Assembly (NCBI GenBank): GCA_016871805.1
Contig: VHCG01000021.1
Span: 1-60,187, forward strand
DNA: 60,187 bases
Direction: 5' to 3'
Origin: Verrucomicrobiota bacterium
GTDB lineage: Bacteria; Verrucomicrobiota; Verrucomicrobiia; Limisphaerales; UBA9464
Below the pieces are notes generated by a model. It was not told where the DNA came from, searched no databases, and saw only the letters and a program-made list of their open reading frames with translations. This document shows positions 49,101 through 56,047 of the stretch, piece by piece (position 1 is the first letter of the stretch; each line of letters opens with the position of its first letter). The position numbers were made by a program, and so were the translations under genes.

Positions 49101-49788
49101 GATGGTGCTCAACGAGTCGGGTCCCATCGTCTGGTCGCGCGAGGTGCGTCGGATCGACTCCGTCCTGCTGATGAATCGCGGCGGCCGGTTCGAGGCCCGT
49201 TCGCTGCCGGCCCGGGTCCAGTTCGCTCCGACGTGGGGCCTGGCGGTGGCGGATTGGGATGCGGACGGCTGGGAGGATCTGGGCGGCGTCCAGAACCAGT
49301 CCCAGCTGCGGTCGGACCTCCCCCCGGCGATCAACGGGGAGGGGTTGATCCTGATGAACGACCGGCGGGGCGGCCTAGCGGTGTTCGATGGAACCCAATC
49401 CGGCTTCGCAGTGCCCGGCGAAGGGCGCGGTCTTGCGGTCGGGGATGTCGACGGGGACGGCCGTCCGGACCTCGTGGTGGGGCAGAACGACGGGCCGGCA
49501 GGGCTGTTCCTCAACAGGTCGGAGAAACGGGGCCTCACAGTGGTCCTGGAGGGCAGTCCTGGAAACCCCGATGCGATCGGTGCGGTGATGCGGCTTCGGT
49601 CGGTCGATGGTCGGCTGGGGCCCAAGCGTCTCGTCCGAGCAGGGGGAGGCCATTGGTCCTGCGACTCGCCGGTCCAGATCCTGGGAGGCACCGCGGCCCC
49701 GAAATCCCTGTGGGTTCGGTGGTCGGACGGGGTGGAGTCGGAATACCCGGTGGAACCGGGAGCCGCACGCTTGGTGGTGCGGAAGTGA
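46168..49788 (+). CDS. Exported FG-GAP/VCBS-repeat protein with two ASPIC/UnbV domains (tandem CRTAC1-like)
   Basis: 1206 residues from the ATG at 46168, chosen because it begins a signal peptide (YRAFLSVTLLGGSLLGWAQA); in-frame starts at 46048, 46072 and 46123 are possible. Many calcium-binding-type FG-GAP/VCBS blades are visible, for example DIDGDGWCDVVVG, DVDGDGDLDVYVV, DLDNDGDLDALVT and DVDGDGRPDLVVG. An ASPIC/UnbV domain closes the first half (GNPDGIGALIQVRGGPVFQA, VRTFAAGG) and a second closes the protein (GNPDAIGAVMRLRSVDGR). The whole protein therefore looks like two CRTAC1-type units joined head to tail. These are extracellular beta-propellers often linked to adhesion; activity is unknown. 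Confidence 0.9.
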   Translation: MSPPGYRAFLSVTLLGGSLLGWAQAGPLAASVEVGFERLSPARTGITFTNVLSVERSSTNQILLNGSGIAAADIDGDGWCDVVVGSVGGGARVYRNLKDWRFEDVTDRMGLEPGPWPTTAVALADLNGDRRPDLLLNTLGAGTRYLTNALGRTWKEQPQGGGMATPTGAASLAIADVDGDGDLDVYVVNYRRWTLRDYPALGPKDPPLRTHPEAGSQMQFIMEDRGRVQELGEADTLFLNEGHGRFRPAPPERFRDPAGRPLSALLDWGLSAMFRDLNGDGAPDLYVCNDFGSPDRLWWNDGKGHFTSGAETALPSTSQLSMGVDVADINRDGLMDFVVVDMLDESRWERLIRGGAKDVGRPGILGGRPQYPRNTLFLGTHPGRFLEIASYSGLEATDWSWCPVFLDVDLDGYEDLLVTTGHERDSQNRDFVREKSQALRGVPKSDLNATMQELERRSPRLPLPKRAYRNRGDLTFESYGERWGFGNVGISQGLCLADLDNDGDLDALVTHLGEGVGLYRNRSTAPRIQVRLRGVDGNPDGIGALIQVRGGPVFQAQEVVAGGRYLSSDQPVRTFAAGGSGPMAVEVRWRSGAVSRVANVKPGDRVEVVETPRKDSTGSLSVWAPEPPWCPVRFEDQSAQLGIRHSQPVDDEFALQPTRPVRGSALGPGVAVVDVDRDGRLEVVVGASRGGRPALLRRSTDGKFLPWQDLLPTRLAESTQTSILPLPVTPTNGLGFSLVMGSGLEEPSGAPQRARVTQLGAAVRPGLMWNASKGGIGAMALADVDRDGTLEGFLGGRPISGRFPESSPSQIWTFASSGWRLDEPNTKTLAALGCVQNACWVDVDDDGWMDLVVVEWWGGIRLFLNAKGKLTEATFRWGLSEMSGLWNSVVPVDVDADGRLDLVVGGPGLNTDYRSTLPVRLQAFDPDQDGVLELMELGWEEGRKDWVPLRSLEYLGDAFPGMAARSGGHRAFAEGAWKMVLNESGPIVWSREVRRIDSVLLMNRGGRFEARSLPARVQFAPTWGLAVADWDADGWEDLGGVQNQSQLRSDLPPAINGEGLILMNDRRGGLAVFDGTQSGFAVPGEGRGLAVGDVDGDGRPDLVVGQNDGPAGLFLNRSEKRGLTVVLEGSPGNPDAIGAVMRLRSVDGRLGPKRLVRAGGGHWSCDSPVQILGGTAAPKSLWVRWSDGVESEYPVEPGAARLVVRK

Positions 49789-49891
49789 GCCGAGGCCGGC
49801 GTGCCGCATCCAAGAGACGTCGATCCTGGGTCGTCGCCATGCTTGCCTGATCCTGGGGTTCTCCGGAACGTTGCGGTGCTTCGTGTCCCGA

Positions 49892-50377
49892 ATGTCCTCC
49901 GCCACCTCCCCTGTGGATTCGCCGAGTCGCCGGCGTCTGCCGCCCCTGTTGCGACGCGCCTGGTATGGATTGAACCAGGCCTTCCGTCGTCGCATCGCCC
50001 ACACGGGGGTGACGCCCGACCAGTTCACCGTGATGCGGACGCTGCAGGAGGGCGATCCCAAGGGGATGACCCAGCGGGATCTCACGGAGGCGATGTCGAG
50101 CGATCCCAATACCGTGGCCTCGCTGCTCGAACGGATGGAGACGGCCGGCTGGGTCTCGCGACGACGCCATGAATCCGATCGCCGCGCCTATCGGATCCGA
50201 CTGCTCGCCGCGGGACAGTCCAAGTACGAGGAGGTCCGCTCCCTCGCCATCGATCTCCAGGCCGAGGTCCTCTCGGTGCTTCCGGAAGCCCATCGGGAGC
50301 AATTCCTCGAACAGTTGGAGGCGGTGTCTTTGGCCTGTCGCGAGGCCGCCGAGGCGGGCGCTCGGTCCTCGCCATGA
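49892..50377 (+). CDS. MarR-family transcriptional regulator
   Basis: 161 residues from the ATG at 49892. The winged-helix domain spans about 25-130: TPDQFTVMRTLQEGD, MTQRDLTEAMSSDPNTVASL (recognition helix) and LERMETAGWVSRRRHESDRR with AYRIRLLAAG as the wing. MarR proteins usually repress neighbouring genes and respond to small ligands. The stop overlaps the start of the CPBP protease gene (ATGA), so the two are translationally coupled and the protease is the likely regulated partner. No operator palindrome was identified upstream. Confidence 0.93.
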   Translation: MSSATSPVDSPSRRRLPPLLRRAWYGLNQAFRRRIAHTGVTPDQFTVMRTLQEGDPKGMTQRDLTEAMSSDPNTVASLLERMETAGWVSRRRHESDRRAYRIRLLAAGQSKYEEVRSLAIDLQAEVLSVLPEAHREQFLEQLEAVSLACREAAEAGARSSP

Positions 50378-51243
50378 ACACGGATCTGCCCCCGGTCCTT
50401 CCCGGTCTGGACCCCGTGTCGCCGCCAGTGGCGCGGCATCGGTCGATCGCCATGCTGGCGATCCTGCTGGTGGTGCCGCTGCTTCTGGGAAGCTGGGGTT
50501 CGGATCGCGCCAGCGAGGGCGGAGGGGAGGGCGGTGCACCGCAGGCCGCACTCCCGGGAAGTGTCGGGGGACTGCTGTGGATCTGTGGACTCAACCTCGC
50601 GATCTTCCTTGTCGTGGGGGCCGGGATGGTTGCGTTGGGACGCCCCAGTCGACGGGAACTGTTTGCGACGGCGCCGTTCAACATCAGGACTTGGGTGCTG
50701 GGCTTTTTCTACGCTATTGGGCTTCGGATCGGGGTCGGGATCGTGCTCGCCGTTTCCCTCGGGCTCTGGACCGGTCTGATGCCCCGGTCGGGTCCGGTGG
50801 AGGAGGTGGTGGACTCGATCCGGCCGCGGATCGAGACGATGATTGATCCGACGGTGTTGCGGGATCCGATCTACCTGCTGCTGGTGACCACGGTGGTCAG
50901 CTTCATTGTGGCGGGTCTGCGCGAGGAACTCTGGCGGGCTGCGGTGTTCGCGGCGTTCCGTCGCTGCTGGCCCCGATGGATGTCCCGTCGGGCGGGCCGC
51001 GTGGGCATCGTGCTGCTGTCGGCACTGTCCTTCGGCCTGGGCCACCTGCCTCAGGGCTGGGGAGGGGTGGCGTTGACGGGGGTGCTGGGGGTGGGCCTCG
51101 GCTGGATTCTGTTGGGCCACCGCTCGCTGTGGGTGGCGGTGGTGGCGCACGGGTTCTTCGATGCCACGTCGCTGCTGCTGCTGCGTCTGCTGGATGCGGC
51201 CAATGGGCTTGAACGATTGTTGGGCAAGCCCCCGGGGCCCTGA
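50374..51243 (+). CDS. CPBP-family intramembrane glutamic endopeptidase
   Basis: 289 residues, polytopic. The CPBP motifs are all present: Glu184-Glu185 with Arg188 in GLREELWRAAVF, His224 in FGLGHLPQGW, and His259/Asp263 in AHGFFDAT. This is the ordinary bacterial CAAX-protease-like form rather than the exosortase-associated type at 4.4 kb. The start overlaps the MarR stop by four bases. Members cleave membrane proteins or confer bacteriocin self-immunity; the target here is unknown. A perfect hairpin terminator follows. Confidence 0.9.
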   Translation: MNTDLPPVLPGLDPVSPPVARHRSIAMLAILLVVPLLLGSWGSDRASEGGGEGGAPQAALPGSVGGLLWICGLNLAIFLVVGAGMVALGRPSRRELFATAPFNIRTWVLGFFYAIGLRIGVGIVLAVSLGLWTGLMPRSGPVEEVVDSIRPRIETMIDPTVLRDPIYLLLVTTVVSFIVAGLREELWRAAVFAAFRRCWPRWMSRRAGRVGIVLLSALSFGLGHLPQGWGGVALTGVLGVGLGWILLGHRSLWVAVVAHGFFDATSLLLLRLLDAANGLERLLGKPPGP

Positions 51244-51260
51244 GGCGAATCCCGAAACGA

Positions 51261-51295
51261 CAAACGCCCGATCCGCTGGGCGGATCGGGCGTTTG
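51261..51295. terminator. Perfect 16-bp hairpin between convergent genes, bidirectional terminator
   Basis: CAAACGCCCGATCCGC pairs with GCGGATCGGGCGTTTG over a 3-base loop. It lies 18 bp after the CPBP stop and 16 bp beyond the PEP-CTERM stop on the other strand, so it can serve both. U-tracts are minimal. Confidence 0.8.
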
Positions 51296-51310
51296 GAGAG
51301 CGGAGGCGGC

Positions 51311-51871
51311 TCAGGCCTTCGCAGCCTTGCGGGACCGACGATGCCAGAAGGCAAAGGCCAGGAGCCCGCTCGAGGCGATCGCGGCCCACTCCTCCGGCTC
51401 GGGGACGGCGGAGAAGGAGGCTTGGTTGAGAGTATACGTGGATCCACCGGCGGAAACGGTCAAGGTTTGCGAGGGTGACCCGGTAACTGTGAAAACAGGA
51501 TCGGATGAACTGCCGCTGAAATAAAACACCGTTGGATTGAGGGTTGGTGAGGATGAGTTTTCCCAGTTAACCGAAGTGATCTCGTTATCCGGTGCTCCTG
51601 CCGTTGAGAACATTTGGTAGGTCTGACCCACATCGATCCTAAACTCTATGAACTTCAGCCACGAAGAACTCAACGAGAGATTGGGTGTCGAAGGCGATCC
51701 ATCAGTGGGAACAGTCGAACTGTCGATCGTAAGAGACGCGGTTCCTGAAACAAAACCAGGAGAGGTGCTCGTGTAGGTGGCCTGATATTGAACGATCTGC
51801 CCGCAGGCCAGACTGGCGGTCGCAACCATCGCGAACCCCCAAAGGCAGAAATGCTTCAAGTGGGAACTCAT
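51311..51871 (-). CDS. PEP-CTERM sorting-domain surface protein
   Basis: 186 residues. The signal peptide ends near SLACGQ. The mature part is Ser/Thr-rich with no recognisable domain. The C terminus is a textbook PEP-CTERM sorting signal: VPEPEEW (156-162) followed by a short hydrophobic helix (AAIASSGLLAFAFW) and a basic tail HRRSRKAAKA. Exosortase cleaves such proteins and attaches them to the outer surface. Base composition is visibly lower in GC than all neighbours, which suggests acquisition or relaxed constraint. It has a strong ribosome binding site. It is probably an abundant secreted or matrix protein; its partner exosortase is not in the window. Confidence 0.88.
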   Translation of the reverse strand: MSSHLKHFCLWGFAMVATASLACGQIVQYQATYTSTSPGFVSGTASLTIDSSTVPTDGSPSTPNLSLSSSWLKFIEFRIDVGQTYQMFSTAGAPDNEITSVNWENSSSPTLNPTVFYFSGSSSDPVFTVTGSPSQTLTVSAGGSTYTLNQASFSAVPEPEEWAAIASSGLLAFAFWHRRSRKAAKA

Positions 51872-52034
51872 TTAAAACCTCCTGTGGAAGCAGCCTTTCG
51901 AGTTCGATCCGTATGGGCAAGATCTTTTAATCCCGACAAAGCTTCGATTTAACACTCCCTCGATTCGATCACCGTCTAGACCGTGATTCTAGGGTCTTTC
52001 GTTAATGCACAGCATCGGGGCAGGGTGTCGGAAC
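51872..52034. promoter_or_regulatory. AT-rich upstream region of the PEP-CTERM gene with a strong ribosome-binding site
   Basis: The consensus AGGAGG at 51878-51883 (minus) is 6 bases from the ATG, far stronger than the other start regions in this window. The remaining 150 bp are AT-rich with short inverted repeats such as CTAGA/TCTAG near 51976-51991, so promoter and regulatory sites are likely here, though no -35/-10 was assigned with confidence. Confidence 0.5.
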
Positions 52035-52448
52035 TCATCCCCCATGCACCACCACCCGCCGCACGTGCGGCGTCTTCCGGTGTTCCCAGACGTAGATCCC
52101 CTGCCACGTCCCCAGGGCCAGTTCCCCATCCCGGATCGGGATGGACAGGTGGACCCCCATCAGGGCGGACAGGATGTGGGCGGGCATGTCGTCGTCGCCC
52201 TCGGCGGTGTGGATGAACCGGCGCCAGCCGTCGGGCACCAGGTCGGCGAAGTAGGTGTCGAAATCCCGGCGGACGTCGGGATCGGCATTCTCCTGGATCA
52301 CGAGCGAGGCCGAGGTGTGGCGCAGGAACAGGGTGCAGAGGCCGGTCTGGATGCCGGTGGAGCCAACCCACGCATTGACATCGCGGGTGATCTCGTGGAA
52401 GCCCCGGCCGTGGGTGTGCACCACGAGTTCGGTCTGGTGTGGCGTCAT
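52035..52448 (-). CDS. yjbQ: YjbQ-family protein (secondary thiamine-phosphate synthase type)
   Basis: 137 residues from the ATG at 52448. The family signature is clear: HTHGRGFHEITRDVN, GLCTLFLRHTSASLVIQENA and GTWQGIYVWEHRKTPHVRRV, with the conserved histidines. E. coli YjbQ has weak thiamine phosphate synthase activity, and the physiological role is unsettled. It is 91 bp downstream of pdeM on the minus strand. A start 36 bases upstream is possible but less typical. Confidence 0.95.
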   Translation of the reverse strand: MTPHQTELVVHTHGRGFHEITRDVNAWVGSTGIQTGLCTLFLRHTSASLVIQENADPDVRRDFDTYFADLVPDGWRRFIHTAEGDDDMPAHILSALMGVHLSIPIRDGELALGTWQGIYVWEHRKTPHVRRVVVHGG

Positions 52449-52539
52449 CGCGACAGCGTTCTTCGGAGCCCGGCGGACTGACAACCGGGAATCGTTCTGA
52501 CCTCTCCCGGTCCGCGCAACGCCCCGAAGGCGTGGTGGG

Positions 52540-53319
52540 CTACCTCCGATCCGGTGAAGGGACCGGGTTCAGTGGAATCTCCAGCAGTCGGGGTCCCATG
52601 CAGGCATGGGCCGTGTGAAATCGGGTTCCTTGGGCAATCGGTCCGAGGAATGTCCCGCGTTGGATGTCACACCCCGCGGCCCAGTCCGAGAACGCAGGGA
52701 CGACGAGCACCTCTCGGGACACGATGAAACAGGGCACCTTGGCCTCCGTCGCCACACCATCCCCGAGGCGCAGGGCGGGGTGTTCGTGTCCGATGATCTG
52801 GAACGCCTCGGCTCCCTTGAGCGAGAAGATCTCCGGAGGATTCCGAACGGGCGCCGTGTCCCCATGGTGGAGGAGACAGCCTCCCATGGAGAGTGATGAG
52901 ACCAGCTGGACCGGGCGCGGAAGGCGTTCGAGAAGTCTCCCGAGGTTCCGGTCGTGGTTCCCGGTGCAGACGGTCCAGGACACCTCCGGTGGAATCGCGC
53001 GGGCCAGCTGGTTCAGCGCCTCCTCGACTCCGGGCTGTTGCGTCGCCTGGTGGACCAGATCACCGAGGATCACGAGGTGTCGGGGCTGATGCTCCTCCAC
53101 CAAGGCGGCCACCCGGGAGGCGGTCGTTTCGGGCGTGGTGAGGGGCATCAAGGCACCCCGGCGACGTTGGACCCAGGAATACCCGAGGTGGAGGTCCGCC
53201 AGGGCCAACGCGCGTTCTGAGGGCAGAACGACGGCGCGTCGGGGATCGAGGAGGACGTCGATCCCGGTGGTGAGGCGGACCCTGCGGGTCTCGGTCGGGC
53301 GCGGGGCGGTCGGGCTCAC
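52540..53319 (-). CDS. pdeM: PdeM-type metallophosphoesterase (ligase-associated DNA-repair endonuclease family)
   Basis: 259 residues from a GTG at 53319. It overlaps the stop of rfbF in a GTGA arrangement, so translation is coupled. Calcineurin-like motifs are complete: LALADLHLGYSW, VILGDLVHQ, CTGNHDRNLG, LLHHGDTAPV and IIGHEHPALRLG. The compact size, DLHLG and IGHEHP placement match PdeM (TIGR04123-like), which in other bacteria sits with a Lhr-like helicase and a DNA ligase. Neither partner is adjacent here. An ATG-like extension to 53475 overlaps rfbF and is rejected. Confidence 0.85.
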   Translation of the reverse strand: MSPTAPRPTETRRVRLTTGIDVLLDPRRAVVLPSERALALADLHLGYSWVQRRRGALMPLTTPETTASRVAALVEEHQPRHLVILGDLVHQATQQPGVEEALNQLARAIPPEVSWTVCTGNHDRNLGRLLERLPRPVQLVSSLSMGGCLLHHGDTAPVRNPPEIFSLKGAEAFQIIGHEHPALRLGDGVATEAKVPCFIVSREVLVVPAFSDWAAGCDIQRGTFLGPIAQGTRFHTAHACMGPRLLEIPLNPVPSPDRR

Positions 53320-54092
53320 CAGGTCCTCCACGGGGCGTTCCCCTCGGTCCAGAGACGATCCAACATCTGCTGTTCCCGGAAGGTGTCCATGCACTGCCAG
53401 AATCCGTCGTGGGTGTACGCCCTGAGCTGGCCCTCCTGGGCGAGGCGTTCCATGGGGCGCCGCTCGAACACGCATCGGTCGCCGTCCTCGAGGTACCCCC
53501 GGATCCTGGGGTCGAGGATCATGAATCCGCCGCTGATGTAGGCGTTCTCCTCGTCGGGCTTCTCGCGGAAGGTCGTGACGGTCTGGCCGTCCATCGCGAG
53601 TTCTCCGAAGCGTCCCCGGGGTTTCACGGCGGTCCCTGTTGCGATGGCGCCTTGCGACCGGTGGAACCGGATCGGGGCGTTGACGTCGCTGTCGGTCACC
53701 CCATCGCCGTAGGTGAAGAGGAAGGTCTCATTGCCCACGCAGGGCAGGGCGCGGAGCAGGCGTCCAGCGGTCTGGGTCTCCTGGCCGGTCTCGAGCAGGG
53801 TGACGGTCCAGTCCTCCTCGGCGTGGCTGGTGTGGTAGGTGATCTGGGGGTTGCGTCCGAGCTTCAGCGTGACGTCGGAGGTGTTCCAGAGGTAGTTGCG
53901 GAAGTAGTCCCGGATCGATTCGCCCTTGTAGCCGAGGCACAGGATGAAGTCGGTGTGCCCGGCGGCGGCGTAGAGCTTCATGATGTGCCAGAGGATGGGG
54001 CGTCCACCGACCGGCACCATGGGCTTGGGTCGGCATTCGGTTTCCTCGCGGAGCCGGGTGCCGAGTCCGCCGCACAGAAGGACAACCTTCAT
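53316..54092 (-). CDS. rfbF: Glucose-1-phosphate cytidylyltransferase
   Basis: 258 residues. It makes CDP-glucose from glucose-1-phosphate and CTP, the entry step to CDP-linked 3,6-dideoxyhexoses. The nucleotidyltransferase start is MKVVLLCGGLGTRLREETEC with RPKPMVPVGGRPILWHIMKL; LCLGYKGESIRDYFRNY and FLFTYGDGVTDSDV are family-specific. ISGGFMILDP and the C-terminal DGFWQCMDTFREQQMLDRLW are conserved. The usual partners rfbG/rfbH are absent here. Overlaps pdeM by four bases. It is divergent from the DUF1501 gene. Confidence 0.96.
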   Translation of the reverse strand: MKVVLLCGGLGTRLREETECRPKPMVPVGGRPILWHIMKLYAAAGHTDFILCLGYKGESIRDYFRNYLWNTSDVTLKLGRNPQITYHTSHAEEDWTVTLLETGQETQTAGRLLRALPCVGNETFLFTYGDGVTDSDVNAPIRFHRSQGAIATGTAVKPRGRFGELAMDGQTVTTFREKPDEENAYISGGFMILDPRIRGYLEDGDRCVFERRPMERLAQEGQLRAYTHDGFWQCMDTFREQQMLDRLWTEGNAPWRTW

Positions 54093-54188
54093 GGTCTTCG
54101 GACCCTATCGGGTGTCGGTCGGGGAGGCGAGGCCGGGCACGAGGCTTGAATTTTACCCCGTTCCGGGCGTCCCCTACTTCCACAATCG

Positions 54189-55634
54189 ATGTCCCATCAC
54201 GCTCCCAACCCCGAACATCTGGCCCTGACGCGCCGTCAGTTTCTCGATCGTTGCGGCATGGGAATGGGCTCTCTGGGGCTGGCGTCGCTGCTCGGGTCGC
54301 TGGATCCATTGCGGGCGGCGGAGGCCGGGTTCACGAATCCGTTGCTGCCAAGGCCTCCCCAGTTCGCGGGTCGGGCGAAGCGGGTGATCCACATCTTCCT
54401 CAACGGCGGGGCGTCGCACGTCGACACCTTCGATCCGAAACCCGCGCTCGACCGCTGGCATGGGAAGGAGATCCCGGTCCACTTCGCGACGGAGCGGAAG
54501 ACCGGGGCGGCCTACCGGTCCCCGTTCGCGTTCCGGCGATATGGGCAGAGCGGACTCGAGATCTCGGACCTGTTCCAGCACACGGCTCGGCATGCGGACG
54601 ATCTCTGCGTGATCCGCTCGATGAAGGCGGATGTCCCGAATCATGAGCCGTCGCTGCTCCTGATGAACTGCGGGGAGGCCCGGCTGCCCCGTCCGAGCTT
54701 TGGTTCGTGGGTCACCTATGGGCTGGGGTCCGAGAACCAGAACCTTCCGGGGTTCATCGCGATGTGTCCGGGCGGCTATCCGATCCAGGAATCCCAGAAC
54801 TGGCAGAGCGGGTTCCTGCCGGGGACCTACCAGGGGACCTACATCAACACGGAGAACACCCGGTTGGAGAAGCTGATCGAGAACATCAACAACCGGTACA
54901 CCTCAATGTCGGAGCAACGGGCGCAACTCGACCTGCTCCAGGCCCTCAACGAGCGGCACCGTCGGGCCCGTGCGGCCGATGCCCACCTGGAGGCCCGGGT
55001 CCAGAGCTTCGAGCTGGCCTATCGGATGCAGATGGAGGCGGCGGACGCCTTCGACATCCAGCGGGAGCCCGCGGCGGTGAGGGAACGGTACGGTGACAGC
55101 GTCCAGGCCCGTCAGCTCCTGATCGCCCGTCGGCTGGTGGAGCGCGGGGTGCGGTTCGTGCAGGTCTGGCATGGGGCGGGTCAACCCTGGGACAACCACG
55201 ACGACATCGAGACGAACCATCGGAATCTGGCGGGTCAGTGTGACCGGGCGATCGCGGCGCTCCTGACCGATCTCAAGGATCGGGGGATGTTGGACGACAC
55301 CCTGGTGATCTGTGGGGGTGAGTTTGGTCGGACGCCGACCGTCGAGCTGCCCACTCCGGGGGCCAACGCTGGCAAGCAGAACGGGCGGGACCACAACAAC
55401 CACGGCTTCACCGTCTGGCTCGCGGGGGGCGGGGTGAAGGGGGGGCATGTGCATGGGGCGACCGACGAGTTCGGATTCGCCGCGGCGGAGAACCCGGTCC
55501 ATGTCCATGACCTGCATGCGACGCTGCTCCATCTCCTCGGGTTCAACCACGAGACGCTGACGTTCCGGACGGCGGGGCGGGATTTCCGGCTGACGGATGT
55601 CCACGGGCGCGTGGTTCGCGAGATCCTGGCATGA
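54189..55634 (+). CDS. DUF1501 Tat-exported protein
   Basis: 481 residues with a twin-arginine signal at 14-20 (TRRQFLD) and hydrophobic GMGSLGLASLLG. The DUF1501 domain shows KRVIHIFLNGGASHVDTFDP, DLCVIRSMKADVPNHEP, GTYINTENTRLEKLIENI, FVQVWHGAGQPWDNHDDIET and CGGEFGRTPTVE with GRDHNNHGFTVWLAGGGVKG. DUF1501 is a sulfatase-like fold very expanded in Planctomycetes and Verrucomicrobia, usually paired with a DUF1549/DUF1553 cytochrome-like protein. That partner is absent here. It is exported in folded form; substrate unknown. Confidence 0.97.
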   Translation: MSHHAPNPEHLALTRRQFLDRCGMGMGSLGLASLLGSLDPLRAAEAGFTNPLLPRPPQFAGRAKRVIHIFLNGGASHVDTFDPKPALDRWHGKEIPVHFATERKTGAAYRSPFAFRRYGQSGLEISDLFQHTARHADDLCVIRSMKADVPNHEPSLLLMNCGEARLPRPSFGSWVTYGLGSENQNLPGFIAMCPGGYPIQESQNWQSGFLPGTYQGTYINTENTRLEKLIENINNRYTSMSEQRAQLDLLQALNERHRRARAADAHLEARVQSFELAYRMQMEAADAFDIQREPAAVRERYGDSVQARQLLIARRLVERGVRFVQVWHGAGQPWDNHDDIETNHRNLAGQCDRAIAALLTDLKDRGMLDDTLVICGGEFGRTPTVELPTPGANAGKQNGRDHNNHGFTVWLAGGGVKGGHVHGATDEFGFAAAENPVHVHDLHATLLHLLGFNHETLTFRTAGRDFRLTDVHGRVVREILA

Positions 55635-55675
55635 AAAAACCCCCGGCAGGCCTGAGCCTGACCGAGGGTGGTTTT
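55634..55675. terminator. Bidirectional terminator between DUF1501 gene and rpsT
   Basis: CCCCCGGCAGGC (55640-55651) and GCCTGACCGAGGG (55656-55668) form a stem with one bulge and a 4-base loop. On the minus strand the hairpin is followed by TTTTTTC, serving rpsT; on the plus strand by TGGTTTTGTT, serving the DUF1501 gene. Confidence 0.8.
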
Positions 55676-55714
55676 GTTGGGGGAGGCTGGACCCAGCCAG
55701 AACTCCGCCGGGGA

Positions 55715-55996
55715 TCACTTCGCCTTCGCGGCCGCAGCGGCCTTGTTCAGGCGGAGCTGCAGGCGTGAGCGCTTGCGGCTGGCGGTCTGGGCCTTGATGG
55801 ACCCGCGCTTCACGGCCTTGCCGTAGGCGGATGCGGCGGCGGACAGGGCCTTCTTGGCATCCTCGGTCTTTCCGGAGGAGACGACCGAGAGGTATTTCTT
55901 CTCGGCGGTCTTCACGCGGGAGATGGTGGCGTGGTTGAGGGCCTGTTTGCGGGCGCTGGAACGGACTCGCTTCTCGGCGGACTTGGTGTTCGGCAT
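55715..55996 (-). CDS. rpsT: 30S ribosomal protein S20
   Basis: 93 residues, close to the usual 87-90. The start MPNTKSAEKRVRSSARKQAL and TASRKRSRLQLRLNKAAAA are characteristic. S20 binds 16S rRNA early in 30S assembly. The start region is TTCGCG...CGCGAA (an inverted repeat of 6 bases about the leader), which could bear on the known leader-mediated control of rpsT in other bacteria, though this is inference. It is single and ends at a terminator. Confidence 0.96.
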   Translation of the reverse strand: MPNTKSAEKRVRSSARKQALNHATISRVKTAEKKYLSVVSSGKTEDAKKALSAAASAYGKAVKRGSIKAQTASRKRSRLQLRLNKAAAAAKAK

Positions 55997-56047
55997 GGCT
56001 TTTCGCGATTCTTAAAGGCCGCGAAGCTATCGGGGGGCGTTGGGATG

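Noticed and set aside
49892..51243. Toxin-antitoxin or bacteriocin immunity module
   Set aside because: MarR and CPBP motifs are clear but no small toxin or bacteriocin precursor lies nearby.
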